Shown here: positions 37,408-49,400 of the stretch, piece after piece
Layout of the letters: every line of letters begins with the position of its first letter
How positions within the stretch are numbered: position 1 is the stretch's first letter
From: Centropus unirufus
Taxonomy: Eukaryota > Chordata > Aves > Cuculiformes > Centropidae
Reading direction: 5' to 3'
Assembly (NCBI GenBank): GCA_013397695.1
Contig: VYZI01000105.1
Span: 1,007,710 to 1,071,709 of the forward strand
Length of the DNA stretch: 64,000 nucleotides
Program-made: the position numbers and the translations under genes
The notes under the pieces: generated by a model
Seen by the model: only the letters and a program-made list of their open reading frames with translations
Told to the model about the DNA's origin: nothing
Databases searched by the model: none

Positions 37408-37795
37408 AATCATAGAACCATGGCACAGTTGGAAAGGACCCACAAGTGTCATCAAGTCCAACTGCTGTCCCTGCATAGGACAACGCCAACATTCACACCA
37501 TGTGTCTGAGGTCGTTGCCCAAGGGCTTCTTGAACATTGTCAGGTTTGGTGCTATGACTGCTTCCCTGGGGAGCTGTTCCAGTGCTCCACCACCACTGGG
37601 TGAAAGAACCTATCCCTAATATCCAAGCTAACCCTCCCCTGGCATATATTTCTGCCATTCCCTCAGGTCCTACCACTGGTCAGCAGAGAGAAGAATCAGT
37701 GCCTGCTCCTCCTCCTCCTCCTCCCCTTGTGAGGAAGCTGCAGACTACAGTGAGGTCCCCCCTCAGCCCTGCCTGCTTTAGCAGAGGAAGAATGA
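37408..37795 (-). mobile_element. CR1 LINE, 5'-truncated copy (0.39 kb)
   Basis: The minus-strand tail is aattaatcatagaaccatgg, then gttggaaaggacccacaagt. Block order matches the copy at 32440-32745, including gctccaccaccactgggtg. A short (CTC)n expansion at about 37708-37728 replaces the usual cctcctcttcccctc segment. It ends near gcagaggaagaatgagcct. Confidence 0.93.
37708..37728. repeat. (CTC)n trinucleotide run inside CR1
   Basis: About six cct/ctc units within the CR1 copy at 37408-37795. It appears to have expanded from the C+T-rich segment already present in that subfamily. Confidence 0.75.
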
Positions 37796-38784
37796 GCCTA
37801 TGGGGTAGAGAAAAGCTCAGTGCCATGGAAGAAAAGAGGTGCTCAATGCAAAGGTGCTAGAAATTCTGCCCACGAACTTGAAACCTATGGACTATGTATG
37901 CACATACCTTACACTTCAACCTATAGGCCTTTACAATGTTAGATGACTTTTTTTTTTCCTTCTACCCTCCTGGAATCTGCATTAGACCCTGTGTTTTGGG
38001 TCTGAAAGGCTTCAGTGCAGAATTTATTCACAGCTATTACAAGGTACATTACACTAATTACAATGCACATTATAGCCTGCTAGGTAGTGCACTGTGATAA
38101 ATCATATGGTGCTATGGTCTATTGTAAACACTGCCATACATCTCTGGACACTATTGAATGTTTGACCACTCTCGTAAATATGAGCATTTCTGTAGTACAA
38201 GTATGATTGGCTACAGGGAGCAATTTATTATCATTTTCTTTCAGCACACTAACAGCACAGTAAATTCTGCAGTGTCTCAGAGGTGAGGAGGGGGAGCAAC
38301 AGTGGGATTTCCTTCAGTAATGCAGCATCAGAAGTGTTTTCCCTTTGGTAACATAACAATTTTTCTTCATTTTCCAAAAATATATTCACTATGTCATGTC
38401 TACTGTGCAGTCAGAGAGAGTTTTTACCTCTCCAGCTTGTCATACTTGAGAAATTGGGGTGAAAGCAAGATAGCAGGTTCATCATTTTAAAGAATTTGGT
38501 GGTATTACAAGCTTTTCTTCCAACTATCCCAGCTGAGGCGTGTTCATATATGAAAGCTCCACTTCAGAGGTAAAGCCTATCATTCAGTCAAATGCTTCTG
38601 AAGTTCTCACATTGTTCATCAAATATGGGATGAGGACAGAATCATGAAAAAAATATTTCTGCAGAAGAACAGAAGAGGTCAGATGCTCAAGGGAGTATGT
38701 ACACATCCAGTGTACTACCATGAATCTGCCCCACTTTCCCTGGTGTGCAAGCACTTTTCTTAGGAAGAAAGGTGCAGAGCCCTC
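37796..38784. other. Anonymous non-coding sequence
   Basis: No gene or repeat recognised apart from a nine-T run near 37950. The composition is A+T-rich. Confidence 0.6.
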
Positions 38785-39160
38785 CATCTGGTTAGCCTGG
38801 AGAAGATAAGATTGAGAGGGGGATCTTATCAATGTTTATAAATATCTCAAGGGTGGATGTCCAGACGATAGGACAAGGCCCTTCTCAACAGAGCCCAGTG
38901 ACAGGAAAAAGGGCAATGGGCACGAACTGGATCACGAGAAGTTCCACCACAAAATGAGGAAAAAGTCCTTTACTGTGAGGTTAACAGAGCACTGGAACAG
39001 GCTGCCCAGGGAGGCGGTGGAGTCCCCTTCTCAGGAGATATTGAAAATAAACTTAGTGGTGCTCCTGTGCAACCTGCTGTAGGTGACCCTGCTTTAGCAG
39101 GGGGAGTGGACCACGTGATCTCCAGAGGTCGTCCCAACCTCTACCATTTTCTGATCCTGG
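38785..39160 (+). mobile_element. CR1 LINE copy of a subfamily lacking the octamer tail
   Basis: Starts in the ORF2 C-terminus (ggttagcctggagaagataa) and runs through gagcactggaacaggctgcc, ggcggtggagtccccttctc and tgtgcaacctgctgtaggtg to cttagtgg-type tail blocks (gctttagcaggggg, tctaccattttctgatcctg). The 3' end has no good attctatga repeats. The left end corresponds to LFSLEK-like sequence but the frame is broken. Confidence 0.9.
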
Positions 39161-41309
39161 ATCCATCTAGAGCAACTAGGACAGTTTTATAGGCTCTCTA
39201 ATAGAAGAACCAGAGATGGAGCGTCACCCAACTGGAGTGATGTGTGTGAGTCCTGGGGTTGGAAAAATTTAATTCCAGAAATTTATTCCCAAACCTAGTG
39301 TACAATTCCAAGTTCTCTGCAGCCTTGTGATCACGCAGCCTCCATCATCCATTTGCTTTTCAGCTCATCCATCCAAGAAAATGTTAAAAATATGTGTGGG
39401 ACAGAAAAAAAAAAATCCATTCTAGATGTTAGACCTCACAGAAGATTTCAAGTTCCTTCTCCTTCCTATGGTAGATCTCACCAAAATGGACCACCACTTA
39501 AATAGCCAGAAGCATTTTCTTCCGGCCCACAAGAGGCATAGAAATAATAAATAGAAATAGAAAAACCACCCTGGTAAGCTGCAAGGCACTGGCTGGGATT
39601 TCCTCCTTCCTTCACCAAATGTGTTCTGGGCACAAAGGAGAAACTACAGAAAGTGACACCAACTTTGCTTCCAGCTCTGCCGTACTCACAGTGGACTGGA
39701 AAGAAGGACAAAGGAGAGCCCAAGCTCCCAGAAAAGCCATCAAAAAAAAAGAAAAATCTTTAAGGTTATGCAAATGGAAGGCGAGGGAGGGGGAGAGGAG
39801 AAGGTGCTTTGAAAGGGGACCAGAAAATCTTGTAGAAACATCGAGCTTCAATTCAGCAGGGAACACCCTGACGGAAAATTGTGACAGCACATAGAGAAGA
39901 TCAAGCAGAATGAGATACCTGCTTATAACTTCAAGGACTCGTGATCTCCTACAATTATGGCCTGGTAATAAAGGACAATAAAGGGTATCTCGATATTCCA
40001 AACTGTTAAGGATGTCTGAGAGAGTTTTATGGCCTTTGTCAAGTCCAAACAATAGGATGTTGATTAGCCCAGGCTGGAAATATGGTAGGAAAACAGTTCC
40101 TACACAGCACATATGACCATTAAGCTCTCTCCTATGACCCACATTGTCCCAATGGGAGCTATGTTCCACAAACTAAGAGGAGGATCTTCTGAAGTTTTCT
40201 TGTCTATGTTCCGTAAATTAAGGAGACAACACAAACCAGCTTCAACAACCTGGTGGGACAGAACTTCACTGTATAACATGAGAAAACATGAACAGCACCA
40301 TGTACAGATTTGTTCTTCAGACCTAAATAGATTCATAATGTGACTTCTCTATGTGCTTTTATGAGATCATTCTTTGCATTATGACTGTAGTCAAGATTAA
40401 CATTTCCACTACATTGAATTTGACAGTAAAAGACAAAAGAGACCAGTCAACATACAAAAGCCAAATAGCTCAGTAAGAAAGAACAAAAGACAAGGAGTTT
40501 TAGCTATGTTGTCACTCCATTTCCACTGTTTAGGTTCTTCAACGCATTTCAGAGTTCAGCCATGCCTCAAATTGATATTAAATGTATTTCAACAGATGCT
40601 CTATCAACAGCTGTTCCCTACAGTTAGGAGTACAGCTGCATGGCACAGCTATAGCGGCAAGCCTGTAGCTTGCCCAAAGACCCAAAGTCCTTCAAAAAGG
40701 TCTCAAATAGGACTCCAGTAGGAGATAAAAGCACCAAAGCTTTGGGCTGCCACATCCCACAAGAAGCTGGGCATTCAGGCAGAACAGCTGTACTAATCCT
40801 CACCATCAAGAGTTGCTTCCCTCACATTGAGGAACCAGGCTTGCAAGGAGCTATAGTATTTAAGAACTGATTAAGTTCTGTGCAGTTTCTAATAAACCTC
40901 GTCAGACTACATGCGGTAAATGGCTCATGCAAGGGCTGCATTGCTAGATCAGGCAAGGATCTTCTTTGCACGGTGAGAACCAGGAACCAATAAGCAAAGG
41001 ACCCATAACCATCACAAATATGGAAAAGGTCAAGCAGATCAGGAAATATTTTCGACAGCAGATTTTTTTCAATGCTTCAATAGCCATACTTTCAGCTTGG
41101 CAGTGGTGAGGAAATACTTAAGCACCAAAGGATGAGTATGCACCTGGAGAATTAACACACTATTAACATCATAGTTATTTCTCATAAACTGGGCTAATCC
41201 AACAAGAGCATGAAGGTTCAGACCTGTACAAAGTTATAACCTGAAATATTTCTGTCTTGATCATAATTAAAAGATATCCAAGACAATGGCTGAGGACACA
41301 CAGGAATTC
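39161..41309. other. Anonymous sequence containing the window's longest open frame
   Basis: The minus-strand frame 39612-40169 (185 codons, starting MEHSSHWDNV) is the longest in the window. I recognise no domain, signal peptide or repeat. The complementary strand is also partly open (39619-39894). Splice-site or promoter support is not evident, so I do not call it a gene. Confidence 0.5.
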
Positions 41310-41545
41310 ACAGAATCATGGAATCATTAAGGTAGGAAAAGACCTCTAACATCCTCAAGTCCAACTGTCAGCTCAACATCCCCATGCCTATTAAACAACG
41401 TTCCGAAGTGCCACAATCACATGTTTTTTTAACACCTCCAGGGACTCCACCAACTCCCTGAGTAGCCTGTTCCAATGTTTCACCACTCTTTCAGTAAAGA
41501 TTTTTTTTCCTAATATCCATTCTACACCTCTCCTTCATCTTTTCT
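41310..41545 (-). mobile_element. CR1 LINE, 5'-truncated copy (0.24 kb)
   Basis: The minus-strand tail is cacagaatcatggaatcatt, followed by aagacctctaacatcctcaa, the gttccgaagtgccacaatca block and agattttttttcctaatatc. The internal layout is nearly the same as in the copy at 25741-25990. Confidence 0.92.
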
Positions 41546-42867
41546 TGAAGACTTTAACAAGTTTAAAAATTCACTAACAGCAAGAAGACCCACATTAGTG
41601 TCAAACTCTTGCCTGTAACTGAAATATAATAGCAGATACTCTCTTTTGAACCTTCTGAGACTCTCTTCCTAACCCTCTCACGTGCTCACTACTGTGCTTC
41701 CATAGAGGACGAACCCCCTCAGTTTTCCATATGAGGAGTGGGATTGAAAAAAGCTCATGCAACTTTGCATACTGGGAAACAAAGCAGTTGTAGGTCTTAC
41801 ACCTCTGCTCAGGAATGACAGTAAGTGTCAGAAAGAAAGCTATTATGTTGCTTAAAGGTCTGCTCTATCTATCAATCAATCAATCAATCAATCAATTTTT
41901 TATATTAAAAGTGTAATTACTTTAAGTTAACAGATCTAAAGTTTTTAGAAAAAAACAGGGGTCTATTTTACACCAAAGCTCCTCAGAACATATTTCCTCC
42001 GAATATTTTCTCAGAACATCTGCAGCAAGAAACAGGACAGAAATGGTGCAAAAGACTTCAATAAAAAAAAAGACAGAAAAGCCAAGGTTAGTTTTAGCCA
42101 GGACATAACTTATCAAGAGCTGGGACTTTGTTTGGTTTATACTAATTAAAGGGAGATACTACTGCAGAAAATTACAGGTGGGTTCATAGCACTGCTCTCT
42201 GCCGGCACACATCTTCTTGGCTGACATTAGGTACTCACAAACCCTATCACAGCCTTGCCAAATCTGATTTAACAGAGCGTGAAAGAGGCACAAAGCTCTT
42301 TGCCATCAAGATTAGTTATGACATAAGAGAAAGTCTATCAGTTTTCAGTCCTGTAAATATTAACTTTCAAAAGCAATTTCAAAACACACTTTTTTTTTTT
42401 AAGGGATAAAATTATTAGCCATTTCAATCCCGCGAGTCAGCTCCTCCGATTACAACCCGACTTTTTTTTTCTCCCCTTGTTCTCTTATAATTAGATTACA
42501 AAATAAAATTATTAGATAATATTGCAAATAACCCATCAGCTTATAGAGTCCCCTCCCCTCACTCCATTTCTCTTTCACTGTAATTACCAGGTAATTTGAA
42601 CAGTAAACTCCCATGGTTTGTTTTTAATTACAGCTACCCTATAGCAGCAGCAGAGACTACACAGGTTGTTGTAAATACAGTTCTTAGAGGACAATTTGAG
42701 CTCTTTATCAGATATGTCATGCATGAGAGTGATTGTGAGAGAAAAGAGAAATTATGCATGCTAGACCACTAAGGTCAGCCAAGGCCACCAGCCTCTACAA
42801 AGCAGGTCTGGGCAAACCTTATATCAGCCAAGGAACAGCGTTTCAGCTGTTATTTTCTAAAAATCAG
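41546..42867. other. Anonymous sequence with a tetranucleotide repeat and TAATTA cluster
   Basis: No gene recognised. It holds an (ATCA)n microsatellite at 41871-41896. The stretch 42400-42640 is unusual in having A+T-rich blocks with three TAATTA sites next to a short CpG-containing patch. Confidence 0.55.
41871..41896. repeat. (ATCA)n microsatellite
   Basis: Six and a half perfect atca units preceded by a short ctat-type lead (tctatct) and followed by a T-run. It is likely polymorphic in length. Confidence 0.95.
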
Positions 42868-42950
42868 AGAATTATAGAATGGATTGGGTTGGGAGGGACC
42901 TTTAAGATTATCCAGTTCCAACCCCTCTGCCATGGCCGAGGATACCTTCC
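42868..42950 (-). mobile_element. CR1 LINE 3' end, left arm of an inverted pair
   Basis: Minus-strand CR1 3' terminus: agaattatagaatggattgg, then ttaagattatccagttcca, then ctctgccatgg and gataccttcc. It ends abruptly where the plus-strand arm begins. Translating the plus strand gives IIEWIGLGGTFKIIQFQP, which also appears, changed, on the opposite strand of the right arm. Confidence 0.9.
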
Positions 42951-43046
42951 AATGAGCAACCTGATCCAGTAGAAGGCGTCCCTGCCCAAGAGGTGGTTGG
43001 AAGTGGATGATCTTCAAGGTTTCTTCCAACCCAAACCATTCTATGA
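42951..43046 (+). mobile_element. CR1 LINE 3' end, right arm of an inverted pair
   Basis: Plus-strand CR1 3' terminus: gagcaacctgatccagtaga, then gtccctgccc, gttggaagtggatgatcttc and aaaccattctatga at the end. Its minus strand reads LIEWFGLEETLKIIHFQP, mirroring the left arm. The two arms are imperfect inverted repeats of about 80-95 bp with almost no spacer. Confidence 0.9.
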
Positions 43047-44440
43047 GGTCCACAGCCTGCCCCAACTGCTTGCTGCAATTTTTTAAATTTATTATTTTTT
43101 TGTTAACGTTGCTCTACTGCAATTGGAAGGGGAAAAAGTGTAACACATGGGTTTGCTGGTCCAATTTAAGGGGCAAAGGAAGAATGGAAATAACACTCTT
43201 CCCTTCTTTCCCTAATTGGCCACCCAAATGGAGTTATTAAAAAATATACTGATATTCCAAATTTACTAATCCCTAAAGAAACCAGGAGCCCCAGCTGTAG
43301 GTTGTTATTTTCCAAGGGAGTTTTACTGTTTGCTTTAGTTAACTGAGCTTTGGTTGATATGCAGTGTTATTTTTTTATCATAGAAATGCCTACAGCATGA
43401 CAATAGGCTTGTTATACGCGCAGGGGAAGAAACGGTGTTTAATACCACCAGCAAAATCTTAATGGGAAAGCACAGATATTTAAAATTACTTTTTAATCAC
43501 TTCTATATATTTTCCCCAAACTTGTAACTACTTACTGAAGAACTGCACCTTCTTGAGCAACAGCAACACTGGCTGGCAAAGACAATATTTTGCATTTGGC
43601 AAAGATGTTTTGATCCCAATGAGGACTTCAAAATAATATTCACATGCAATGGTACTGAAGTTGGGCCTTTTCAACACTGTTTGCAGATTTTCTTTATTTC
43701 TTTCTGTATTTGCTTATTATTTCTTTGTTCCTTTCCCAATAAAAATGAAGAATTTTGTTACTCTGCTTCCTGGCATCTCTCTCAAAATAGATAGAGCGAA
43801 TTTCTTTCTAACTCAAAATACACTTTGAACATAAGAGTTTCTAAGAAGAGATCCTTCCCAGGTGGTAGGCTTGAGCCGAAGTAGATCATATCAGGCAATT
43901 ATACTGTTGATGGGACAAGGACTGATGACATGAGCCACCCAGCAGCACCTCCTTTAACAGCAAAAACTGACTAAAAAACATCTTAATGATAGCACCATAT
44001 TACTGCCTCTCCTCTTAATTTCCTTTATTATGCTCCCTGAGTTTAAGAAGGCTGCTTCCTAGCTACAGGTAACATATGGCTGGAAGATGAAGGTGGGAAG
44101 AGGAGTGGAGTTAAGAAATCATCCAAAACTTGCAAATTTCATTGAAAATTTGTAAGTTATGTCCTCCCACTGGAGTTAGGATAACATAAGATTTGGATAT
44201 TACCACATAGCTTGCTTGTCTCACTGTTTGATGCTGGATCAGTTTTGGGGTTTTGGAGACCATTCCTGTGCAATCACTGCCAGACTTCCCTCCCTCTGCT
44301 CTGTAGCTGCCAATGAAATCCTCTTCCGAAACGACAGTTAGTTCTTCATCCTTGTGATCCACATCCTTTAGAGCACGCAACCTAACACCACTCTGCACAC
44401 GGTATATCCATCTTTGTATACTATGGGAGAAGAGAATTTC
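43047..44440. other. Anonymous A+T-rich sequence
   Basis: No gene or repeat recognised. The minus-strand frame 44111-44398 (95 codons) has no recognised motif. Confidence 0.6.
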
Positions 44441-45485
44441 AGAATCACAGAATCACGTATGTTGGAAAAGGCCTTTTAGATCACCAACTCCAATCCTTAA
44501 CCTAAACCTGCCAAGTCCAACACTAAACCACATCCCCAGGTGCCACATCTATACACCTTGTAAATACCTTCAGGGATGGCAACTCAACTGCTTTCCCATA
44601 ATAGCCAACCTAAACCTCCCCTGGCACAACTTGAGGGCATTTCCCCTTGTCCTATCACTTCTTGTTACTTGGTAGAAGAGACCAACACCCACCTCACTAC
44701 AACCTCCATTCAGGTAGTTGTGAAAAGTGCTACGGTCTCCCCTCAGCTCCCCTTTTCTCCAGACTAAACAGTACCAGCTCCCCGAGCCACTTTTCATAAC
44801 ACTTGTGCTCCAGACCCTTCATCAGCTTCAGTGCTGGTGCTTCAGTGCTCTGGATGCACTCCGGTGCCTCAATATACTTCCTGTAGTGAGGGGTCCGAAA
44901 CCTAACACAGATTCAATATGCGCCCTCACTGGCGCCAGGTACAGGGGGATGATCCCTTCCTTGTTCCTGCTGACCACACTGTTTCTAATACAAGACAGGA
45001 TGCTGTTGGCCTTTGTGGCCACCTGGGCTCACTGCTGGCTCATGTTCAGACAGTTGTCAACTAACACCCCCAGATCTTTCTCAACCAGGCACATTTCCAC
45101 CCACTCTTCCCCAAGCCTTCGAGCATTGCATGGAGTTGTAGTGACCCACGTTCAGGACCCAACACTAAGCCTTTTTAAACATCATACAATTAGCCTCAAC
45201 TCATTGATCCAGCCTGTCCAGATCTCTCTGTAGAGTTTTCCAGCCCTCATGCAGATCAAGACTCCCACAGAACTTGCTGTCATCTGCAAACTGACTGAAA
45301 GTGCACTCGGTGTCCTCATTGTGATCACTGGTAAAGATATTAAGCAGAACTAGCCCCAGCAATGAGCCCTGAGGAACACCAGTTGTGACCAGAGGCCAAC
45401 TGGATTTAAGTCCTTTCACCACAACTCTACGGGCCTCACCATCCAGCAAGTTTTAACTGAGCAAAGATTACACCCATCCCAGCCA
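44441..45485 (-). mobile_element. CR1 LINE, longest copy (about 1.05 kb)
   Basis: The minus-strand tail is at the left (agaatcacagaatcacgtat). The copy extends into the RT palm at the right. Minus-strand frames give, from 3' to 5', GCSEVGVGLFYQVTRSDRTRGN (within 44570-44797), a broken SILSCIRNSVVSRN segment (44828-45022) and the palm (45201-45449). Frameshifts and stops separate them. The right boundary is set where similarity fades after the LLDG block. Confidence 0.93.
45201..45449 (-). pseudogene. CR1 reverse-transcriptase palm remnant with intact FADD
   Basis: The 82-codon frame contains GVPQGS at residues 24-29, LLNIF, then QFADDSKF with the catalytic F-A-D-D at residues 54-57 (genomic 45279-45290), and ends QRDLDRLDQ. 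These are the RT motifs around the active site of CR1 ORF2. The catalytic aspartates are intact, but the enzyme is truncated on both sides and cannot be functional. Confidence 0.88.
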
Positions 45486-46194
45486 TCAGCAGCCAATAAA
45501 AAAGAGCAATGATCCCCACCATGGCTCCATAAAATAACTTTGAGTCTGCAGCAAGCAGGCTGCAGAGCTGTGACCCCATTCAGCTAAGAGATAAAAACAT
45601 TCAGCCTTTTGGATGACTACATGCAGAAGTAACTCACATCAGCTCCTTCCTTACTGATTAAAAAAGGGGACATCTGGATTTGCCTCTTTTGCAGAAACCT
45701 TTCACGGCTCTCGATACACCAGCTGTAGAAACACTGGCTGCCATCCCAAACCAGCACAGAAACCTGCCCGTCTGTGGAGGAGGTGGTTTTAAAACACACA
45801 AAATTCCAAAGCTGGCAATGAAGAGAAAAGTGGAGAGAAAAGTTGCAAGGCCCAGGGAAGCAGATTTTTCAAAATACACTGATGTGGCCTGAAAAATCGA
45901 GGCTGCAGCCAGAAAGTCTGGCCTGACAGGACAGATTCATTGGCAGCTCACTGCAGAAATTAAGGTAGTTGCAACGATGTCTTTGCTTTCAAGACAAGTA
46001 GGCACTTACTCTTGATATTGGAGTCTGGAAGTTTCTGGAAATTCCAGGTCAAAAGAATAAAGAAAAAAAAAAAACAAACCAAAAAAAGCCCACATCAATC
46101 CCTCCACTTCTTTCTTTTAAAAAGTACTGTAACTTTAATTTCTTAACTTTGTAACTTTACAAAGTTAGTTTGTAACTTAATTCCTTTAGGAAGT
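45486..46194. other. Anonymous non-coding sequence
   Basis: No gene or repeat recognised. An A-rich stretch lies at about 46060-46087 and a perfect 10-bp inverted repeat at 46145-46166. Confidence 0.6.
46145..46166. repeat. Short inverted repeat (10-bp arms)
   Basis: The arms aactttgtaa and ttacaaagtt are separated by 2 bases, within a patch that repeats the word aacttt several times. It is probably a by-product of that local repetition. Confidence 0.8.
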
Positions 46195-46455
46195 AAAGTA
46201 CTTAAACTAAGGGAGGGGGATTTGGGCTGGATATAAAGCAGAAACTCTTTACAATGAGGGTCTTGAATCACTGGAAGAGGTCACTCAGGGAGGTAGTAAA
46301 GGCCCCGCCCCTAGAAACATTCAAGGTTAGGTTGGATGGAGCTCTGAGCAACCTTGTCTTGTTGAAGCTGTCCCTGCTCACTGCAGGGGTATGGATAAGA
46401 TGACCCGTAAAGGTCCTTCCAAATCCAAAGCATTCTATGGCTCTAGGATTCTAGT
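46195..46455 (+). mobile_element. CR1 LINE, 3' fragment (0.26 kb)
   Basis: Blocks in order: tttgggctggatataaagca, ggtcttgaatcactggaag, acattcaaggttaggttgga, gagcaaccttgtcttgttga, and a tail with aagcattctatggctctagg. The subfamily resembles 49553-49838. Confidence 0.9.
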
Positions 46456-49400
46456 CTTAATCATCAACTCTGATGGAGCATCACAAACTGAAGTTGGTAG
46501 CTATTTGATGGAGAGAGGGCAAGGGAAATCTTATTTTTCCCCAACACCACCCTGCAGCAGAGAACACTGATAGGCTGGAAAACACCCCGTGGTGGCATCC
46601 ACCAGTAGACTTATGATGCTGTAGACAGTGAGAATTTGAAACATTGGATAATATAATCCATGCATTTTCAGGTGTTGGTGCTCAGTATAAACACCTGCAC
46701 TGCACAGGGAAGCTCTCATCAATCCTTCAGTACATGGTGGAGATTAAACTCATTTTTGAAGTTGACAGAACATCCAGGAGCTGTCCTTAGCAATAGCTAC
46801 TGCAATAATTATCATTTCCTTTCCCTTTATTGCCCTGCATCTCATAAAGACACAATATATCCTTCCTTAACGTTCAGGTTTTCCCCATCAGAGGAGCAAT
46901 CCCGAAACACAAAAGATTCTCTTCCCATGCAGTGTGCAACACACTTCCTGCAGCCAGATACCAACATTCATGTCCAAGCATGTAAATCCTTCCCTCTAGT
47001 TCCACACTCCGCTCTGCCAATCCCAACCACATTGCTTATGTGGAAGGACACCTTCCTACTACTCTGAGGAAGACCAGGGAATTCATGCAGATCTTGCGTT
47101 ACTTGGAGGTGGTGCCTCTCAAGAAAGACAATTGAGGAAGCTTAGAGTGGCAATTGTTTCAATTGCCTACAGCCCAGCCAATCAGCAATTCCAACACACC
47201 ATATCAACATACTTTTGCCCACGGTTTTCAGTCCAAGCAGAGTTTTCTGCAAAAACAACACGGCAGTTATCTTGTTTGCCTGCAGGAATGCAAGCACTGA
47301 GATGCAGGAAAAAAAGCAGCAAGACAGAGCCGCAGGCTTTGAGGAGGCGAAGCCAGTCATGCTCACTGAGCAAGGCCCACCACATGGGTGAAATCTGGCC
47401 AGAAACCACCACAGTGCTGAAATGCTGGCCAAGAAACTGGTTTGAGAAAACACAAAATACGCTAACGGCCTGGCGACACTGTCCATTGCTCTAAGGTGGG
47501 TGTAGGGAATGCTAAACAAGAAGACATCCAGACAAAGGCAGCTGTAGGTAGGTACCAGATTAACCCACCACACATGGAGAAGCTTTTTGGGTCACCAGAC
47601 TGTTCACATCACATGCTGACAGCTGGGACAGCCACACAAGGATGTTGTACAATGGCTCCTTTTCCCTTCCATACACAGATGACAGCATACCACATAGCTG
47701 CATCCAGAAACCACAAATGGCATAAAGATACAGAGCAGCACACTGGAAGAGGGGCAACAGTAATCCAAGTCCACCAGCAAGTCTACATCACTAGCACTGG
47801 GCCCTCGTGTGTTTCCTTGGACAAACAACTGCCCCAATTCCTTAGCATAATTAAAGATAGAAACAGTATCCACATGGAAGACATCATTCCTGAGGTTCAG
47901 TAGAAACACTTGCAAAGATTAGAAGGACAGGGAAAAGGAGAAAATGAAACAAGACCTAGCAAGGACCTGGGCATCAACACATCAATGTTAATCTCCATTT
48001 GCTTTAGAAAACAAAGGTAAAACAGTTGTGTGCATGCATGTGTACTTTTGTGCACTGATATGCAATTCACCTGAAAGCACAAATTATTAGTCAGATATAA
48101 GAAAAAAGAAAACTACTTGGTCACACAAGAAAATTTTGAGCACTGAAGCTGATGCTCACTGGTTCCACCTGGACACAAATCTAGGCACAGGCTTAGCCCC
48201 AGTCAACCTTTTACTTGTGTCACCTGGATAGCTGAAGCTTGGGTCAGGTCAGTTGAACAATGTCCCCAGGGAGGATCTTCTGGCCTATTTAGCATGGAGT
48301 GGCCTCTTTGAGCCTGAGCAGCCTCTGGCAAACATTCGGCCCCAGGGATGAAGGAGGCCATGGCCAGGGTGCATGCTGTGCTTTCACCCTGTACATCCTT
48401 TCCGGCAAATGTGCCTTCACCAGCACTCACTCAATATACATCCCAAGTGGGGATAATCAAGAAGCTAAAAACAACTCCTTTGCCTAGACTTTAAGGGTAT
48501 CAGGAGGTGAAAAATAGCAAACCTGAACAGGCAGAGATATGGACTCTCTACTGCAAGAGATATCCTGTAGAATTGCTCTGAAAAACCTACATGTAGCTAC
48601 CAAACAGCAAAGCTCTCAAGAGCATCCCCTGTCCAACCTGTAGTTAGGTTGGACCTCTTAAAACAGTTCCAACCAACTTTCCTCATCATGCAGCACATAC
48701 ATGGGCAGAGCACCAGACCCACGGTACACACAGCACACCCCCTGTGTACTCCTTGGCTACATACAGAGTGGGGAAAGGGTGATCAGCGAGTGTCCACGAG
48801 CACAACAGAAACAGTTATGATGTTGGACAAGTCAAAAATCAGTGGGGGCCAGGACACTGTCAACCCAGCAAGGGACAACCACAGCAGCTGGTGGGAGATA
48901 AATACCTTGACCCTGGCTTGGCTGACACAATTTCTCCAAGCATGATTTTTCACATTCATAATGTTTGATGTTCTTCATAATTCACACCACCGAACAACAC
49001 CCTGCAACAGGCTTGTGATTTCAGGTCCAGCATAGCCAAGGCGGGTCAGAGGTATAGAAATGCCATAAAAGTTATTTTGCCCCTCATTGCTAAAACAATC
49101 CATCCCACCACCTGGTTGACTACAGCTTTCTAACCCATTAGTCTAGTCAGGTCCGAGAGGCCATGCAGTTGGCCCTTTCTGCCACACAAAAGGAACTGCA
49201 TGTCAAAACCGGAGATGGAAAGGGAAAGCTATGCAGCTGAGAAAAGATGCCTTACGCAAAAATCATTTTAAGGCATGACTAGCTCATACTGAAACCCAAA
49301 ACCTCTACTTTTCAGTCTGGAACTTTATAGGAGGACAATTAATTTTATCTCTCTCCAGCCAAATATGGTGCTGGGGTGTATGCACATCCCACCAGCACAA

